This document shows, one piece after another, positions 1 to 10,711 of a stretch of 64,000 nucleotides of DNA. Made by a program: the position numbers and the translations under genes. The stretch's first letter is position 1, and every line of letters starts with the position of its first letter. The notes beneath the pieces are model-generated. The model saw only the letters and a program-made list of their open reading frames with translations, did no database searches and had not been told where the DNA came from. Origin of the DNA: Clostridiales bacterium (lineage in GTDB: Bacteria > Bacillota > Clostridia > Peptostreptococcales > Acidaminobacteraceae); assembly GCA_016342415.1 (NCBI GenBank), contig JAEIOD010000004.1, positions 62,001 through 126,000 of the forward strand, given 5' to 3'.

Positions 1-3000
1 TTTTTATCTTTTTCACCAGCATACTCAAATCCAGCAGGTATAACGTCTCTGATGACACCGCCACCTCTAAAAGGCTTTTCATAATCATAGATGACTTCAA
101 CGATTTCACCAACCTCAACTTGTTCTGCCATGGTTCTTTTAACTTTGTATAGAGTTGATGAATGGTCTTTGTAATCAAGGCCCGTTACTTCAAATCGCTC
201 TGTTACATACAAGTCATTTGAAACGTTTTTAAACGCGATTGTATCTGCACTTTTTAAATTGATTTTATGTGCATTTAAATCCGGTAGTTCTACCACATGG
301 TCTGTTCCGTTTAACTCGTACGTCAGACTTGCCTCATCAAACTCAACCGGCAATAAAGAAATGTAATATAGTTTTTCGAGTGCTACAGCATCTTTTGATT
401 TGAAATCAATTGTAAACTTTGCATCAAATCGATTGTCTTCTAAGTTTATTTTTCTAGCCAAACTACCCGCCAACAACTTTTCCTTATCTGATAAATCACT
501 ATAAATCTGATCATCAAACATGGAATTTCCAAGTTCTACCGCTCTCGTTTTATCACCAAGTTCCAACAAGGCAAGTGCAATATAAAGTTTTTCAGCGCCT
601 TTTAAGTCATGACTTTCCATAAACTTATCTATGCCGAGCAATACTGGATCACCTTGACTTGCAAGCCCCCAAAGGATCATGGCTTTCTTAGAATAAGATA
701 AATTTTCATCTTTAAGAGCATTTGTTAAATATCGCTTCATGGCATTTTCATCAAATTGATCCACGCCAATATCTGTACCTAGGATTAAGGCTGTTGCTTC
801 AACGGATGAATCATCCGTTCTCAGCATTTTAATACCACCATCATGATTTTGATATTCTTTTACGTCAAACTCATCTGAATAATTTTCAAAATAGGATGAT
901 AAAAGACGATCCGCTTCAAATCCACCTAGTATCTCTTCTATTCTATAACGGCTGTAACTTCTTACATCATGGATCTTTCCCATGTAATCAAGAGCACCCT
1001 GATTATATACTATCAGCTCAGTTTCCCTATCAGGGTACTTAAGTTCATAAGTTGTTGTCAATGGACCTTCTTTAACGTGAGTAAAATTTACATAGGTATC
1101 TTTCACTTCGATGTCTTCTTTTACACCATCGATGTAGTCAGCAGTTTCACCTTCAACAATTACAGAGTAGTCACCTTTTTCTAACACGCCAACTGGAAGA
1201 CTCACATTTCCCTTACCTTGTGTGTTTAGTGTTGACTCCGTTAAAACAACTTCATTTTTAAGCAGTTTTGCCTTATAGGCAATCTGGTCATCTTCCAACA
1301 TCTCACCGTCAGAATTCAACGTCAGATACACATCATCTCCGGTTAAGTACTTTTTATTGTAAAGCGTTCTCACAAAGTACGGTAAGGAAACATTAACATT
1401 ACCTCTGATATTTGCATATTCCAACTCTTTGTTCACCGCATGAAGCGTCAGTCTCCAGCTGGTCAAGTTATCTGGTAATTTCACTTCAACAGATGCTTTT
1501 CCATCCACAACTTTAACTGTTCCAAAGTAAGCAGTGTCTTTAAAATCATCTCTGATATAGTCTCCGTCACCACCTTCGCCCATTTCAGCCATTGATGCTT
1601 CATCTGCCGCAGTTCCGGAGTAAGTCTCTACTAAAATACCATCCGAGTAGACCAGCTGGTGCAAATCATTACCGATATCAAAATAATCTTCATATAAAGA
1701 TAGAAACGCTTCGTCTACTACCGAGATGTTTACCACACCGTTAAACGGTTCTTTGTCTTGAGAAATATTCAAATCAAGGGTCATGTGATCTGACGGCCCG
1801 TATGACTCTTTATCCACTTCATACGTTAAATCATAAGCTAAAGTTTCATAGTCGTATCTAAGCAGCTGACTACCATACTCAGGTAACACATTGACTGTAT
1901 TGCCATCGTAATAAAGTGTTTTCACAAACACATTCGGTCTATAATCTTTCACAAAGTCAAATGCATAAGTTGGATCGTCGGTAAACTCATAAGATAAAAT
2001 ACCATCTCTTAAGATCATATGAACTGCAAAGTCCCTTTGAGACTTCTCGATGGATTCTCCACTTTTTAAAACTTCAAAAGTCACACGATCACCCACATCG
2101 TAATTGTCTTCAAATATAGAATAACTGTACAGTCTATCATTATTGTAATAATAATTTCTATTTTGATTAAAATAGGTTCTTGTTGTTGTAATCTTTCCAT
2201 TGGTGTCATGAGTTCTGATTTCAACTTCATAACTATGATCCTCTTCCATTGGGAATGTAAAGGACCCCAAGCCATTTAGCGTCTCACCTATAATGTTATC
2301 TAAGTAGCTCGTTTTTCGGTCATAATTGTATTTATCATACGAGAGTTTATGAATCGGATCGTAAACCGTTTCCACAAATGTCTTTACTGTATAATTATCT
2401 TTAATGATGACCTCATATGAAACATCCACACTGTCCCCTTTGATGTTTTCATAGTTCTTTCCGTAATTGCCGTTAAAATTGGACAGATCAATTAGATTTG
2501 TTGCTAAATCAACAGTCGCTGTCTTTTCATCTGATGTCGTTTCCGTTTGAATCATTATTGTTCTTGGTAAAACGTCAAACCGAGCCGTGTTGTATAAATA
2601 AGTATCTGTAGCACTGTAATTTTCCGCTGAAATATTATAACGTCCCGGCTTCCAATCTGTTTTAGCCATATCAACTTCTAATTCAAAATTAATCATACCA
2701 TCTGCATCCGTATTATATCGGTCCGTCGACTTTTGAGAATCAGAATAATAAAAATTAAGTCCTAATCCTTCATATGGTAATTCATTAAAATATTTGGCTT
2801 GTACAGAATAATTAATGGTTTCACCAGCAAATAAAATGGTCTTATCCACATTTGATTTTAAATAGACTTCCGGTTTTTCAAAATCCTCTACAATCACTTC
2901 CTTGTAAGCGATCATTGTATCGCCATGCATCATCTTCAACTGGTAATAACCCTTATCCAAATCTGTTATATTCAGTTTACCTGTATAAGATTGTTCCTCG

Positions 3001-4454
3001 TCTAGAGATACGACCGTTTCAGTTATGATTTCCTCATCCCAGTAAGGTGATAAGATCAACTTGACCTCATTTATAGGCTCGTCTGTAAAACTTCTTACAA
3101 AGCCAAATACGTTGATTTCATCAGTCATTTGATAAGCATTTCTATCGGTATACATAAACGACCAATGTTCCATTGAGCTTCTTGGGTAATAACCATACAT
3201 ATCATAATATATATTGGATTGTTTTGTTTTTACCAAATAAGATTTCTCTTCAATATCAATTTGATATTGCCCTTCATTTGACACATCGATAAACGCCAAC
3301 CCTTCAGCGTCTGTTTTTCCAACTTCTGTGTCGTCATTCAAGATAACAGCACCTTCTGTTGGAATGTTCTTTTCATTATCTATTACCCAGAACAATTCTC
3401 CATTGGTTGCTTTTGTATAATAAACCTGATGCGGATCCACTTGCATAAAAACATATTGTTCGGCATCTTTGTCTTTGACAACAACAACATAACGGCCCGT
3501 ATTTAGCGATGGTAATGTTAAGTAGTTTCTATAGTTATAAGTCAGCGGTGTGAGTTCTTCTTCATAGACAAGTGTGTTAGACGACAAATCCAAACTCTTT
3601 TGGCTTTCATTAAACAACTCGAATGTTTCTTTAAATACATCAAAAGAAGGCATCTCATAAATCGATACATTGAATTTATAACCGTTCATCCAGTCATGCA
3701 CTTTGAATATTGACTCTTCACCGGGCAATGTATTAAAAATCGTATAATAAACCTGACTGGAAAAACCATCACCATATCCTGTTGTAAAAGAATATGCATA
3801 ATCCTCATCGAGTGTCCGTTCACCATCTGAAAGACCAGCCTTTACTATCACTTCATACGTCACAAAACTATTGAATTCATCAGTTAAGAAAATAACTTTT
3901 TCTCCATCGTATTCAAATTGTCCTTCAACAGCAGGAGTGATTTCAAAAAAATCTTCTATATCATTTACAGATGTACTGTTAAAATAAAGTTCAATAGCGG
4001 TTCTTACAGGCACATCATTAGCCTTATCTCCTGGATAAGCATCATATATTTTTAGATCATCAATGACTTGAAATGCCTTTCCATAATCAAACTCATCATA
4101 ATTAAATACATAAATCTGATTTTTCTGTAAGGCTTTTATCGGTTTAATGACATACTCCTCATCTGAAATCCTGTCAATTTCAAACGCTGTCATCGGTTCA
4201 ATTGTAAGATTTTTTTTGATAGCTTCTTCGGTAACAGGTTCAGAAAAACTCATGTTGAACACAGAGTTTTCAGAAACACCGTAATCACTGGTTTCTACTG
4301 CAGTAATTATAATTGTTTTCTTATCATCAACATCAACTACCACAGGCTCTTCTTCTGTAACCATTGGCACATCTTCAGCTTTGTCTTTCGTAATATACCA
4401 AATACCTAAAGTTGCTATAAGAGCAACTAAAATCAAAACCACTATTTTTTTCAT
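1..4454 (-). CDS. Alpha-2-macroglobulin-like surface protein, 3' end beyond window
   Basis: One open frame runs from the ATG at 4454 to the left edge (about 1,484 codons) without a stop. The N-terminus is MKK plus a hydrophobic stretch to about residue 22: a signal peptide or anchor with no lipobox Cys. Repeated beta-rich segments follow, as in macroglobulin domains. Around residue 970 is the family signature DTAYFGTVKV followed by LPDNLTSWR. Near 1170 starts an alpha-toroid-like region containing DGGIKML, and the visible end has DVIPAGFEYAG, typical of the C-terminal domain. Bacterial relatives trap proteases through a Cys-Gln thioester. Here the matching stretch reads YRIEEILGGF, so Cys and Gln appear to be absent (my alignment). 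The start overlaps the upstream acetyltransferase stop (ATGA) and has a GGGG ribosome site. Family membership is well supported; function without a thioester is unknown. Confidence 0.85.
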   Translation of the reverse strand, partial: MKKIVVLILVALIATLGIWYITKDKAEDVPMVTEEEPVVVDVDDKKTIIITAVETSDYGVSENSVFNMSFSEPVTEEAIKKNLTIEPMTAFEIDRISDEEYVIKPIKALQKNQIYVFNYDEFDYGKAFQVIDDLKIYDAYPGDKANDVPVRTAIELYFNSTSVNDIEDFFEITPAVEGQFEYDGEKVIFLTDEFNSFVTYEVIVKAGLSDGERTLDEDYAYSFTTGYGDGFSSQVYYTIFNTLPGEESIFKVHDWMNGYKFNVSIYEMPSFDVFKETFELFNESQKSLDLSSNTLVYEEELTPLTYNYRNYLTLPSLNTGRYVVVVKDKDAEQYVFMQVDPHQVYYTKATNGELFWVIDNEKNIPTEGAVILNDDTEVGKTDAEGLAFIDVSNEGQYQIDIEEKSYLVKTKQSNIYYDMYGYYPRSSMEHWSFMYTDRNAYQMTDEINVFGFVRSFTDEPINEVKLILSPYWDEEIITETVVSLDEEQSYTGKLNITDLDKGYYQLKMMHGDTMIAYKEVIVEDFEKPEVYLKSNVDKTILFAGETINYSVQAKYFNELPYEGLGLNFYYSDSQKSTDRYNTDADGMINFELEVDMAKTDWKPGRYNISAENYSATDTYLYNTARFDVLPRTIMIQTETTSDEKTATVDLATNLIDLSNFNGNYGKNYENIKGDSVDVSYEVIIKDNYTVKTFVETVYDPIHKLSYDKYNYDRKTSYLDNIIGETLNGLGSFTFPMEEDHSYEVEIRTHDTNGKITTTRTYFNQNRNYYYNNDRLYSYSIFEDNYDVGDRVTFEVLKSGESIEKSQRDFAVHMILRDGILSYEFTDDPTYAFDFVKDYRPNVFVKTLYYDGNTVNVLPEYGSQLLRYDYETLAYDLTYEVDKESYGPSDHMTLDLNISQDKEPFNGVVNISVVDEAFLSLYEDYFDIGNDLHQLVYSDGILVETYSGTAADEASMAEMGEGGDGDYIRDDFKDTAYFGTVKVVDGKASVEVKLPDNLTSWRLTLHAVNKELEYANIRGNVNVSLPYFVRTLYNKKYLTGDDVYLTLNSDGEMLEDDQIAYKAKLLKNEVVLTESTLNTQGKGNVSLPVGVLEKGDYSVIVEGETADYIDGVKEDIEVKDTYVNFTHVKEGPLTTTYELKYPDRETELIVYNQGALDYMGKIHDVRSYSRYRIEEILGGFEADRLLSSYFENYSDEFDVKEYQNHDGGIKMLRTDDSSVEATALILGTDIGVDQFDENAMKRYLTNALKDENLSYSKKAMILWGLASQGDPVLLGIDKFMESHDLKGAEKLYIALALLELGDKTRAVELGNSMFDDQIYSDLSDKEKLLAGSLARKINLEDNRFDAKFTIDFKSKDAVALEKLYYISLLPVEFDEASLTYELNGTDHVVELPDLNAHKINLKSADTIAFKNVSNDLYVTERFEVTGLDYKDHSSTLYKVKRTMAEQVEVGEIVEVIYDYEKPFRGGGVIRDVIPAGFEYAGEKDK

Positions 4455-4891
4455 CTCTTATCCCCTAATTCCATCGTATATTTTTTTATGTTAAATCCCA
4501 TCTTTTGATAAAACATAATCACCTCTTCATTGCCAGCAGCAATATCTAAAGTAACACTACGAGTGTTTTTCGATTCAAACCACGTGATCATGCGTTTCAT
4601 CAAGTATTCTCCTAATCCCATACCTCTTAAATCATCGTAAATATAAAATGAATCTATTTCACCAATATCTTCTTTGACACTACCCAAAATATATCCTAAA
4701 GGTTTATTACTTTGACATATTACTTCTAGTCGATAATCATCAACATCATCAAATTTTTTGATTCTATTTTCAAATGTTCGATTCAAAAAAGCATCCTTAT
4801 AATGTCTAGAATGATTTATATGATGCCTATTTAGCGCCTCCCACAAAGGTTTAATGACGGTTATATCTTCAATTTCTCTGATATCTAACAT
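4451..4891 (-). CDS. GNAT-family N-acetyltransferase
   Basis: A 146-residue protein with a single GNAT fold. The acetyl-CoA loop LRGMGLGEYL lies near residue 95 and the C-terminal FYQKMGFNI is typical of the family. The start chosen is the ATG at 4891 because GGAGG stands 5 bases before it; an in-frame ATG 30 bases upstream has no ribosome site. The stop overlaps the start of the macroglobulin-like gene (ATGA), so the two are probably translationally coupled. The substrate cannot be told from sequence. A link to the surface protein is inferred only from the coupling. Confidence 0.8.
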   Translation of the reverse strand: MLDIREIEDITVIKPLWEALNRHHINHSRHYKDAFLNRTFENRIKKFDDVDDYRLEVICQSNKPLGYILGSVKEDIGEIDSFYIYDDLRGMGLGEYLMKRMITWFESKNTRSVTLDIAAGNEEVIMFYQKMGFNIKKYTMELGDKR

Positions 4892-4955
4892 TTTGTCCTC
4901 CATTTTAGTAATATTTGTCATTTTTATTTTATCTCAGTCTTCTTATATATACAAC

Positions 4956-4983
4956 AAAAGAATAGGTGTTAACCTATTCTTTT
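4956..4983 (-). terminator. Hairpin terminator after the glycogen operon
   Basis: A perfect 11-bp stem (AAAAGAATAGG with its complement) closes a 6-base loop just past the pulA stop. On the minus strand it ends in TTTT within a T-rich stretch. It separates the glycogen operon from the acetyltransferase and macroglobulin pair. Confidence 0.7.
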
Positions 4984-4992
4984 ACAATTTGT

Positions 4993-6852
4993 TTATTTAC
5001 TTTTAATAAGTACCACACTAGAAAATCTTGGCAGATGTAAAACATCCTCCAATATATCACATTTTTCATGATAAAAAAGTGCACCATCAATTTTTACCTT
5101 TAAGTTATTAACCGGAATCAACTGAGTGGATTTGCACCCATTGTGTATAATTTGAATAATGGGTTCATCAGTTTTAAACGGACTCGATATTTCATAACGC
5201 ACCACTCCTTCAATATCATGAAACATTTTTATCACTTTTTTGATATCTTCAGCATCTGTCAGTTGAAACACCTTTTGAGATTTTCTGAATTCAATCAACG
5301 CTTTTATAAAATCAAACACATGTCTATGATCCGCTTTATAAGACCAGTGCATACGATTGATGTAATAACCACTTTTATAACTGTTGTGATCCCCATATTT
5401 ACTGCGTAGAAACTCAGTTCCAGCTTGTATAAACGGTATTCCAAATGATAACAATATCATTGCGAGCGCTAAAGCATTCATATTCTGTTTGTCTTCAAAT
5501 CCACGATGCTGATCCGTCTTTGATACCTTATCCATCAAAATCAAATTGTCATGACTCGAAACATAATTAATACTTTCATCGGCAGTTTTAGCAAATCCAA
5601 CAATATCCTCATTAAATGCAATACTGCCATAACACCCTGCATAAACATCCGCTTTTCTATATTTCCCATGTCCGATAAATCCTAAGTCACCTTCATCATT
5701 GCTACCCTTTATGGCATTTCTATAGTCATCATTAAAAAGTGCCATGTTCATGTCTCTCTGACACCCTTTAAGCATCTGTTTGTCATGTGCCAACCCCGAC
5801 GGTCCACCCGTCCACGGTTCTCCATACAAAAGGATATCAGGCCTTATGGATGTTAGCGTATCTGACATCTCCTTGATGAACTTTTTATCATAAAGTCCCA
5901 TCAAATCAAATCGAAAGCCATCCACCTGATAAACCTCAAGCCATAACTTTAACGATTCAATGATGAATTTTTTTACAAAAGCATGTTCGGTATCCAGTTC
6001 GTTGCCACATCCAGAGCCATTTTGCCAATTCTTTTGATCATCAAAACGATGGAAAACATACGGCATCAATCTATGAAAATTAGAGGCCCCACCAAAATAA
6101 GTATGGTTATAGACCACATCCAAAACAACGAACAATCCAGCTTCATGCAAACTCTGAATAGCCTGTTTCAACTCCAATATTCTTGTTTTCGGATCATCCG
6201 GATCCGTTGAATAAGAACCTTCCGGTGCATTGAACAAGTAAGGATCATACCCCCAGTTGTAACTGGTTTCATCAAAATCATTTGCTGTAATAAAATCAAA
6301 TACAGGTAGCAAATGAACATGTGTCACACCAAGCTCAACCAAGTGATCAATTCCTATTTTTTGACCTTTGTATTCCAAGCCTTTTTCGGTAAAGGCCAAG
6401 TACTTACCTTTATACTTAAATGGCATATGATTGCCCATAGAAAAATCTTTTATATGCACTTCGTAAATGATAGCCTCTGACTTTGAGATTGCCTGTGGTT
6501 TTTTATGTTCCAAAAAACCTTCCGGAACGATCGATTCAGCACTCAAAATAGCACCTTTTGTACTGTTACCACTCGTCGATTCTACAAAAGGATCAATGAC
6601 TTCTAAATGTCCATCCAAACGGTAGGTGTAAAACTGGCCTTCCAAATCTTCTTCTAAAGATAAATGCCAAATGCCATCTTCATCAACAGCCATGGGATAC
6701 AGTTTTCTTCTGATCGCCTTTGGTGTTTTATAAACACACACCTCCACAACTTTTGAAGAAGGAGACCATACAGAAAACTCTGTATGACCTCCAAAAATCT
6801 TTACGCCATAGTCATGATTCAATACTTTTTCATTTGCTTGTGTTTTATTCAT
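4993..6852 (-). CDS. pulA: Type I pullulanase (debranching enzyme, GH13)
   Basis: Predicted to hydrolyse alpha-1,6 branches of glycogen or pullulan. About 619 residues. An N-terminal CBM48-like beta domain (about 15-110) precedes the GH13 barrel. The type I pullulanase signature YNWGYDP is near residue 200. DVVYNHT is near 248, the nucleophile Asp in GFRFD near 316, the acid/base Glu in GEPW near 345 and SHDN near 434. It is somewhat shorter than Bacillus AmyX, about 720 residues. The ATG at 6852 is preferred to an upstream GTG that abuts the AGGA ribosome site. It is the last gene of the glycogen operon, 9 bases after glgP, which suits debranching of the limit dextrin left by phosphorylase. 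GlgX is a less likely reading because of YNWGYDP. Confidence 0.88.
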   Translation of the reverse strand: MNKTQANEKVLNHDYGVKIFGGHTEFSVWSPSSKVVEVCVYKTPKAIRRKLYPMAVDEDGIWHLSLEEDLEGQFYTYRLDGHLEVIDPFVESTSGNSTKGAILSAESIVPEGFLEHKKPQAISKSEAIIYEVHIKDFSMGNHMPFKYKGKYLAFTEKGLEYKGQKIGIDHLVELGVTHVHLLPVFDFITANDFDETSYNWGYDPYLFNAPEGSYSTDPDDPKTRILELKQAIQSLHEAGLFVVLDVVYNHTYFGGASNFHRLMPYVFHRFDDQKNWQNGSGCGNELDTEHAFVKKFIIESLKLWLEVYQVDGFRFDLMGLYDKKFIKEMSDTLTSIRPDILLYGEPWTGGPSGLAHDKQMLKGCQRDMNMALFNDDYRNAIKGSNDEGDLGFIGHGKYRKADVYAGCYGSIAFNEDIVGFAKTADESINYVSSHDNLILMDKVSKTDQHRGFEDKQNMNALALAMILLSFGIPFIQAGTEFLRSKYGDHNSYKSGYYINRMHWSYKADHRHVFDFIKALIEFRKSQKVFQLTDAEDIKKVIKMFHDIEGVVRYEISSPFKTDEPIIQIIHNGCKSTQLIPVNNLKVKIDGALFYHEKCDILEDVLHLPRFSSVVLIKSK

Positions 6853-6861
6853 AGTCACTTC

Positions 6862-9270
6862 CTACTTAGGTACACGGTCAACTTCCCAAATACCTGATGC
6901 ATATTCTTGAATCGTTTTATCACTTGAGAAAACACCGGAATGAGCGATATTTGTAATCACCATTTTTAACCAAAGTGCTTCATCGGAATAATACTCGCCA
7001 ATACGTTCTTGAGCTTTTGCATAGGAATCAAAATCTTTCAAGACAAAGTATTCATCATTATAAACAACCGAGTCGTATATAATTTGGAATTCTTCTCTAT
7101 CCTCTCCTAAGAATCCATTGGTTAATTGCTCTAATACTTCTTTTATTCTGTCATCATTTTCTATGATATGACACGTCTTATACTCGTGTTTTTCATATAG
7201 TTCATAAACTTCTTCCTCTGTTAAACCAAATAGCACAATGTTGTCGTCACCAACTTGTTCATGTATTTCTACATTTGCTCCATCCAATGTGGCAATCGTC
7301 ACAGCACCGTTCATCATAAACTTCATATTGCCCGTACCGGAAGCTTCTTTGGTTGTTGTTGAAATCTGTTCGCTGACATCAGCTGCCGGTATAAGTATTT
7401 CAGCTAAGGACACACTATAATTTTCTAAGAAAACAACTTTTATTTTGTCTTTGATACGCGTGTCATTGTTCACAACATCTGCTACCGTATTGATGAGTTT
7501 TATGGTTTGTTTCGCCATATAATAACTCGGTGCAGCTTTTGCTGCAAATATAAAGGTTCTCGGTACAAAGTCTTCATCCGGATTTTTTAGAAGCCTGTTG
7601 TATAAATACATAATATGCAATATGTTCAAGGTTTGTCTTTTGTATTCATGAAGCCTTTTGGCATGAACATCAAAGATAGACATCGGATTAACCACAATAT
7701 CGTTATGTTCCAAGATATAAGCGGCGAGTGCCTCTTTATTCTTTTGTTTCACCGAGTCAATTTCATCTTTAAACTTTTGGTCATCGATGTAATTCATCAA
7801 CTCTCTAAGTCTTTGAGGATCACCGATCCAATAGTCACCAATATACTTAGTAATAACTTCTGACAATCTAGGATTGCAGTTAATCAACCACCTTCTATGA
7901 GTAATACCATTGGTTTTATTATTGAATTTATTTGGCATAATATCGTAAAAATCTTTCAATTCCTTATTCTTCAGAATTTCAGTATGAAGCCTTGCTACAC
8001 CATTGATTGAATGACTTCCAACAATCGCCAAGTGCGCCATTCTGACTTCTCCTGAACCGATAATCGCCATTTTACTTACTTGCTCCTGTGTTTTATGGTA
8101 AACCTCAAACAATTCCAAACAGAAACGTTTGTTTATCTCTTCGATTATCATGTATATCCTTGGTAATAACCTTGAAAACATTTCAATGGGCCATCTCTCC
8201 AAAGCTTCAGATAAAATTGTGTGATTTGTATAAGAACACGTTTTTAAAACAATGCTCCAAGCTTCGTCCCAACCAAACCCTTCGTTGTCCATTAGAATCC
8301 GCATCAATTCAGGAATTGCCATCGACGGATGGGTATCGTTGATATGAATACTGATATAATCATACAATCGATCCAGTGGTTTATTCAGTTTTCTAAACGA
8401 TCTTACAATACCTTGAAGCCCCGCCGATACAAAGAAATACTCTTGTTTTAGCCTAAGTATTTTGCCTTCATCATAGGAATCATTTGGATAAAGCACCTGT
8501 GTGATAGATTCAACATCATACTTTTTCTTAAAGGCATCCATATATTCACCTCTTGAAAATGTACTGTAATCAAACTCTTTATTAATTGCCTGAGCAGACC
8601 AAAGTCTTAAGGTGTTTACCGTACCGTTTTTATAACCAACAACAGGGGTATCATACGGCACCGCTAAAACCGGCGTTGTGTTTTTAAGACAATATCTGCC
8701 TTCTTTTAGTTGAACCTCTCCATAATAATGCACTTCAACGGCTTTATCCGATTTTTTCACTTCCCAAACATTACGGTTGTTCAACCACCTGTCCGGAAAT
8801 TCCACTTGATAACCATTGATAATTTTTTGTTCAAACAGACCATAATTATATCGTATACCACAACCATGTCCCGGAATAGATAATGCCGCCATCGAATCTA
8901 AGAAACATGCAGCCAAACGACCTAAACCACCATTACCTAAACCCTGGTCTTTTTCAATTGATGCAACATCTTCCAAATCAATACCCAAATCATCCAATAC
9001 TTCTTCAGCGATAATTTTCAAACCACTATTGATCAGATTGTTCATCAAAAATTTTCCTGTCAAGAATTCTATGGAAAAATAGAACACTTGTTTAGATGCT
9101 TTGTCATCATAACGGTTATTGGTATCAATCCAATCATCCGTAGCATATTCTCTGACCAAACTGGCTAAAGCATGATATTGATCCCACCTGGAAGCTTCCT
9201 CAATAGTCCTACCACTTTTTGCTGTTAACTTTTTCAAGTAGTCTTCTTTAAACTGCTTTTTAGTAATCAT
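6862..9270 (-). CDS. glgP: Glycogen phosphorylase
   Basis: Releases glucose-1-phosphate from non-reducing ends of glycogen by phosphorolysis, using pyridoxal phosphate. 802 residues, full length for the family. The PLP lysine lies in EASGTGNMKFMMNG (K650). The N-terminal part has GNGGLGRLAACFLDS (from about 112), and HAKRLHEYKRQ (about 536-546) is the conserved phosphorylase block. It lies 8 bases downstream of glgA and just before pulA, so breakdown and synthesis enzymes share one transcript. Confidence 0.95.
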   Translation of the reverse strand: MITKKQFKEDYLKKLTAKSGRTIEEASRWDQYHALASLVREYATDDWIDTNNRYDDKASKQVFYFSIEFLTGKFLMNNLINSGLKIIAEEVLDDLGIDLEDVASIEKDQGLGNGGLGRLAACFLDSMAALSIPGHGCGIRYNYGLFEQKIINGYQVEFPDRWLNNRNVWEVKKSDKAVEVHYYGEVQLKEGRYCLKNTTPVLAVPYDTPVVGYKNGTVNTLRLWSAQAINKEFDYSTFSRGEYMDAFKKKYDVESITQVLYPNDSYDEGKILRLKQEYFFVSAGLQGIVRSFRKLNKPLDRLYDYISIHINDTHPSMAIPELMRILMDNEGFGWDEAWSIVLKTCSYTNHTILSEALERWPIEMFSRLLPRIYMIIEEINKRFCLELFEVYHKTQEQVSKMAIIGSGEVRMAHLAIVGSHSINGVARLHTEILKNKELKDFYDIMPNKFNNKTNGITHRRWLINCNPRLSEVITKYIGDYWIGDPQRLRELMNYIDDQKFKDEIDSVKQKNKEALAAYILEHNDIVVNPMSIFDVHAKRLHEYKRQTLNILHIMYLYNRLLKNPDEDFVPRTFIFAAKAAPSYYMAKQTIKLINTVADVVNNDTRIKDKIKVVFLENYSVSLAEILIPAADVSEQISTTTKEASGTGNMKFMMNGAVTIATLDGANVEIHEQVGDDNIVLFGLTEEEVYELYEKHEYKTCHIIENDDRIKEVLEQLTNGFLGEDREEFQIIYDSVVYNDEYFVLKDFDSYAKAQERIGEYYSDEALWLKMVITNIAHSGVFSSDKTIQEYASGIWEVDRVPK

Positions 9271-9278
9271 AGTTTCCT

Positions 9279-10700
9279 CTATTCTAATAATTCCATATAC
9301 AATTTTTTATACTTCTCGGCTGAGTGTTTCCAAGAAGTATCCAATTGCATAATGCTTTTTACAAGCATTCGCCACTCTGTTTTATGGTTATACAGCTCTA
9401 AGGCGCGTTTTACTGCGTATAACATTTCATGAGCATTATAACTTCCAAAACTAAAACCAGAGCCCTCTTGTGTGTATTTATTGTAATGCTCTACAGTATC
9501 TCTTAACCCACCAGTTTCTCTAACAATCGGCACCGTTCCATAACGCTGTGAAATCAATTGGCTGAGACCACAAGGTTCAAACATGGATGGCATCAGAAGC
9601 ATATCTGCACCCGCATATATTTCATGTGCGAGTTCTTCATCAAATCCTATACTCGAAGCAAGATTTTCAAAATGATAACTAAAATGTCTGAACATGTTCT
9701 CATACTTTTCATCTCCCGAACCCAATACCACCAATTGGATATCCAATCCAAGCAACTCCTCAATGATATGTTCTAACAGATCCAATCCCTTTTGATTTGT
9801 AAATCTAGTTATCATCGCCACTAAAGGTTGTTTTGATTTTTTCAACCCCATCAACTTTTGAAGATGTGTTTTGTTCACATTCTTTTTCGACGAATTTTTA
9901 TAAGTATAATTTTGTACAATTTTCGGATCCACTTCAGGATTATATATTTCAAAATCTATACCATTGAGTATACCTGTTAATTTATCAGAATGATTCTCAA
10001 TTAAATCATGTAGATTCTCACCAAAATATGGCTCTTTGATTTCATTTGCATATGTGTTGCTGACTGTTGTAATGGCATCAGCAAAGGTAATACCGCTTTT
10101 CATAAAATTAATATTACCAAAGAATTCCAAAGCGCCCGACTCATACTCAGCATGATCCAGATTGAGTAGTTCATTCAATATCACCGGACTAAATATGCCT
10201 TGATACTTCAGGTTATGAATTGTAAATACTGTTTTTATATCTCTAAACTTTTCTACATGATTGTAATGCTTTTTCATCAATAACGGAATCATTGCAGTAT
10301 GCCAATCGTTGAAATGAATGATATCTGGTTCAAAATCAAGATGTAATAGCGATTCTAAAACGGCTCTACATAGGAACGAATATCTTTCACCATCATCAAA
10401 GTGACCGTAAATACCTTCTCTTTTAAAATAAAATTCATTGTCTATGAAATAAAATGGAATATTATTATATGTCGCTGTACTTAGACCCATATACTGTTTA
10501 CGCCAGCCTACTTCCACTTCTGTATTTAATAGATGTTCCTCAACAACATCCACCTTTCTATTATGAAAGTTTCTAGAAGTCATAACTCTGACATCAACAC
10601 CTTGATTTCTTAAAGCTCTCGGCAGCGAGTACGCTACATCAGCAAGACCACCTGTCTTGCTGAATGGAACAACTTCTGCAGAAACAAATAAAACTTTCAT
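9279..10700 (-). CDS. glgA: Glycogen synthase (ADP-glucose, GT5)
   Basis: Transfers glucose from ADP-glucose to growing alpha-1,4 chains. 473 residues, the usual bacterial size. The KTGGLADV motif at 15-22 binds ADP-glucose; the GT-B C-terminal half contains GLDLLEHI and the conserved EPCGLSQL with its catalytic Glu. It follows glgD by 11 bases in the same operon and uses the product of GlgC/GlgD. The ATG start is preceded by an AAGGAGA site. Confidence 0.95.
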   Translation of the reverse strand: MKVLFVSAEVVPFSKTGGLADVAYSLPRALRNQGVDVRVMTSRNFHNRKVDVVEEHLLNTEVEVGWRKQYMGLSTATYNNIPFYFIDNEFYFKREGIYGHFDDGERYSFLCRAVLESLLHLDFEPDIIHFNDWHTAMIPLLMKKHYNHVEKFRDIKTVFTIHNLKYQGIFSPVILNELLNLDHAEYESGALEFFGNINFMKSGITFADAITTVSNTYANEIKEPYFGENLHDLIENHSDKLTGILNGIDFEIYNPEVDPKIVQNYTYKNSSKKNVNKTHLQKLMGLKKSKQPLVAMITRFTNQKGLDLLEHIIEELLGLDIQLVVLGSGDEKYENMFRHFSYHFENLASSIGFDEELAHEIYAGADMLLMPSMFEPCGLSQLISQRYGTVPIVRETGGLRDTVEHYNKYTQEGSGFSFGSYNAHEMLYAVKRALELYNHKTEWRMLVKSIMQLDTSWKHSAEKYKKLYMELLE

Positions 10701-10711
10701 CTATATTCTCC

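Noticed and set aside
2081..2275. Minus-strand open frame of 64 codons inside the macroglobulin-like gene
   Set aside because: It is out of frame with the long reading frame, which continues unbroken through this place.
4993..6852. Reading the last glycogen gene as glgX
   Set aside because: The YNWGYDP signature and the N-terminal CBM48 layout fit type I pullulanase better.
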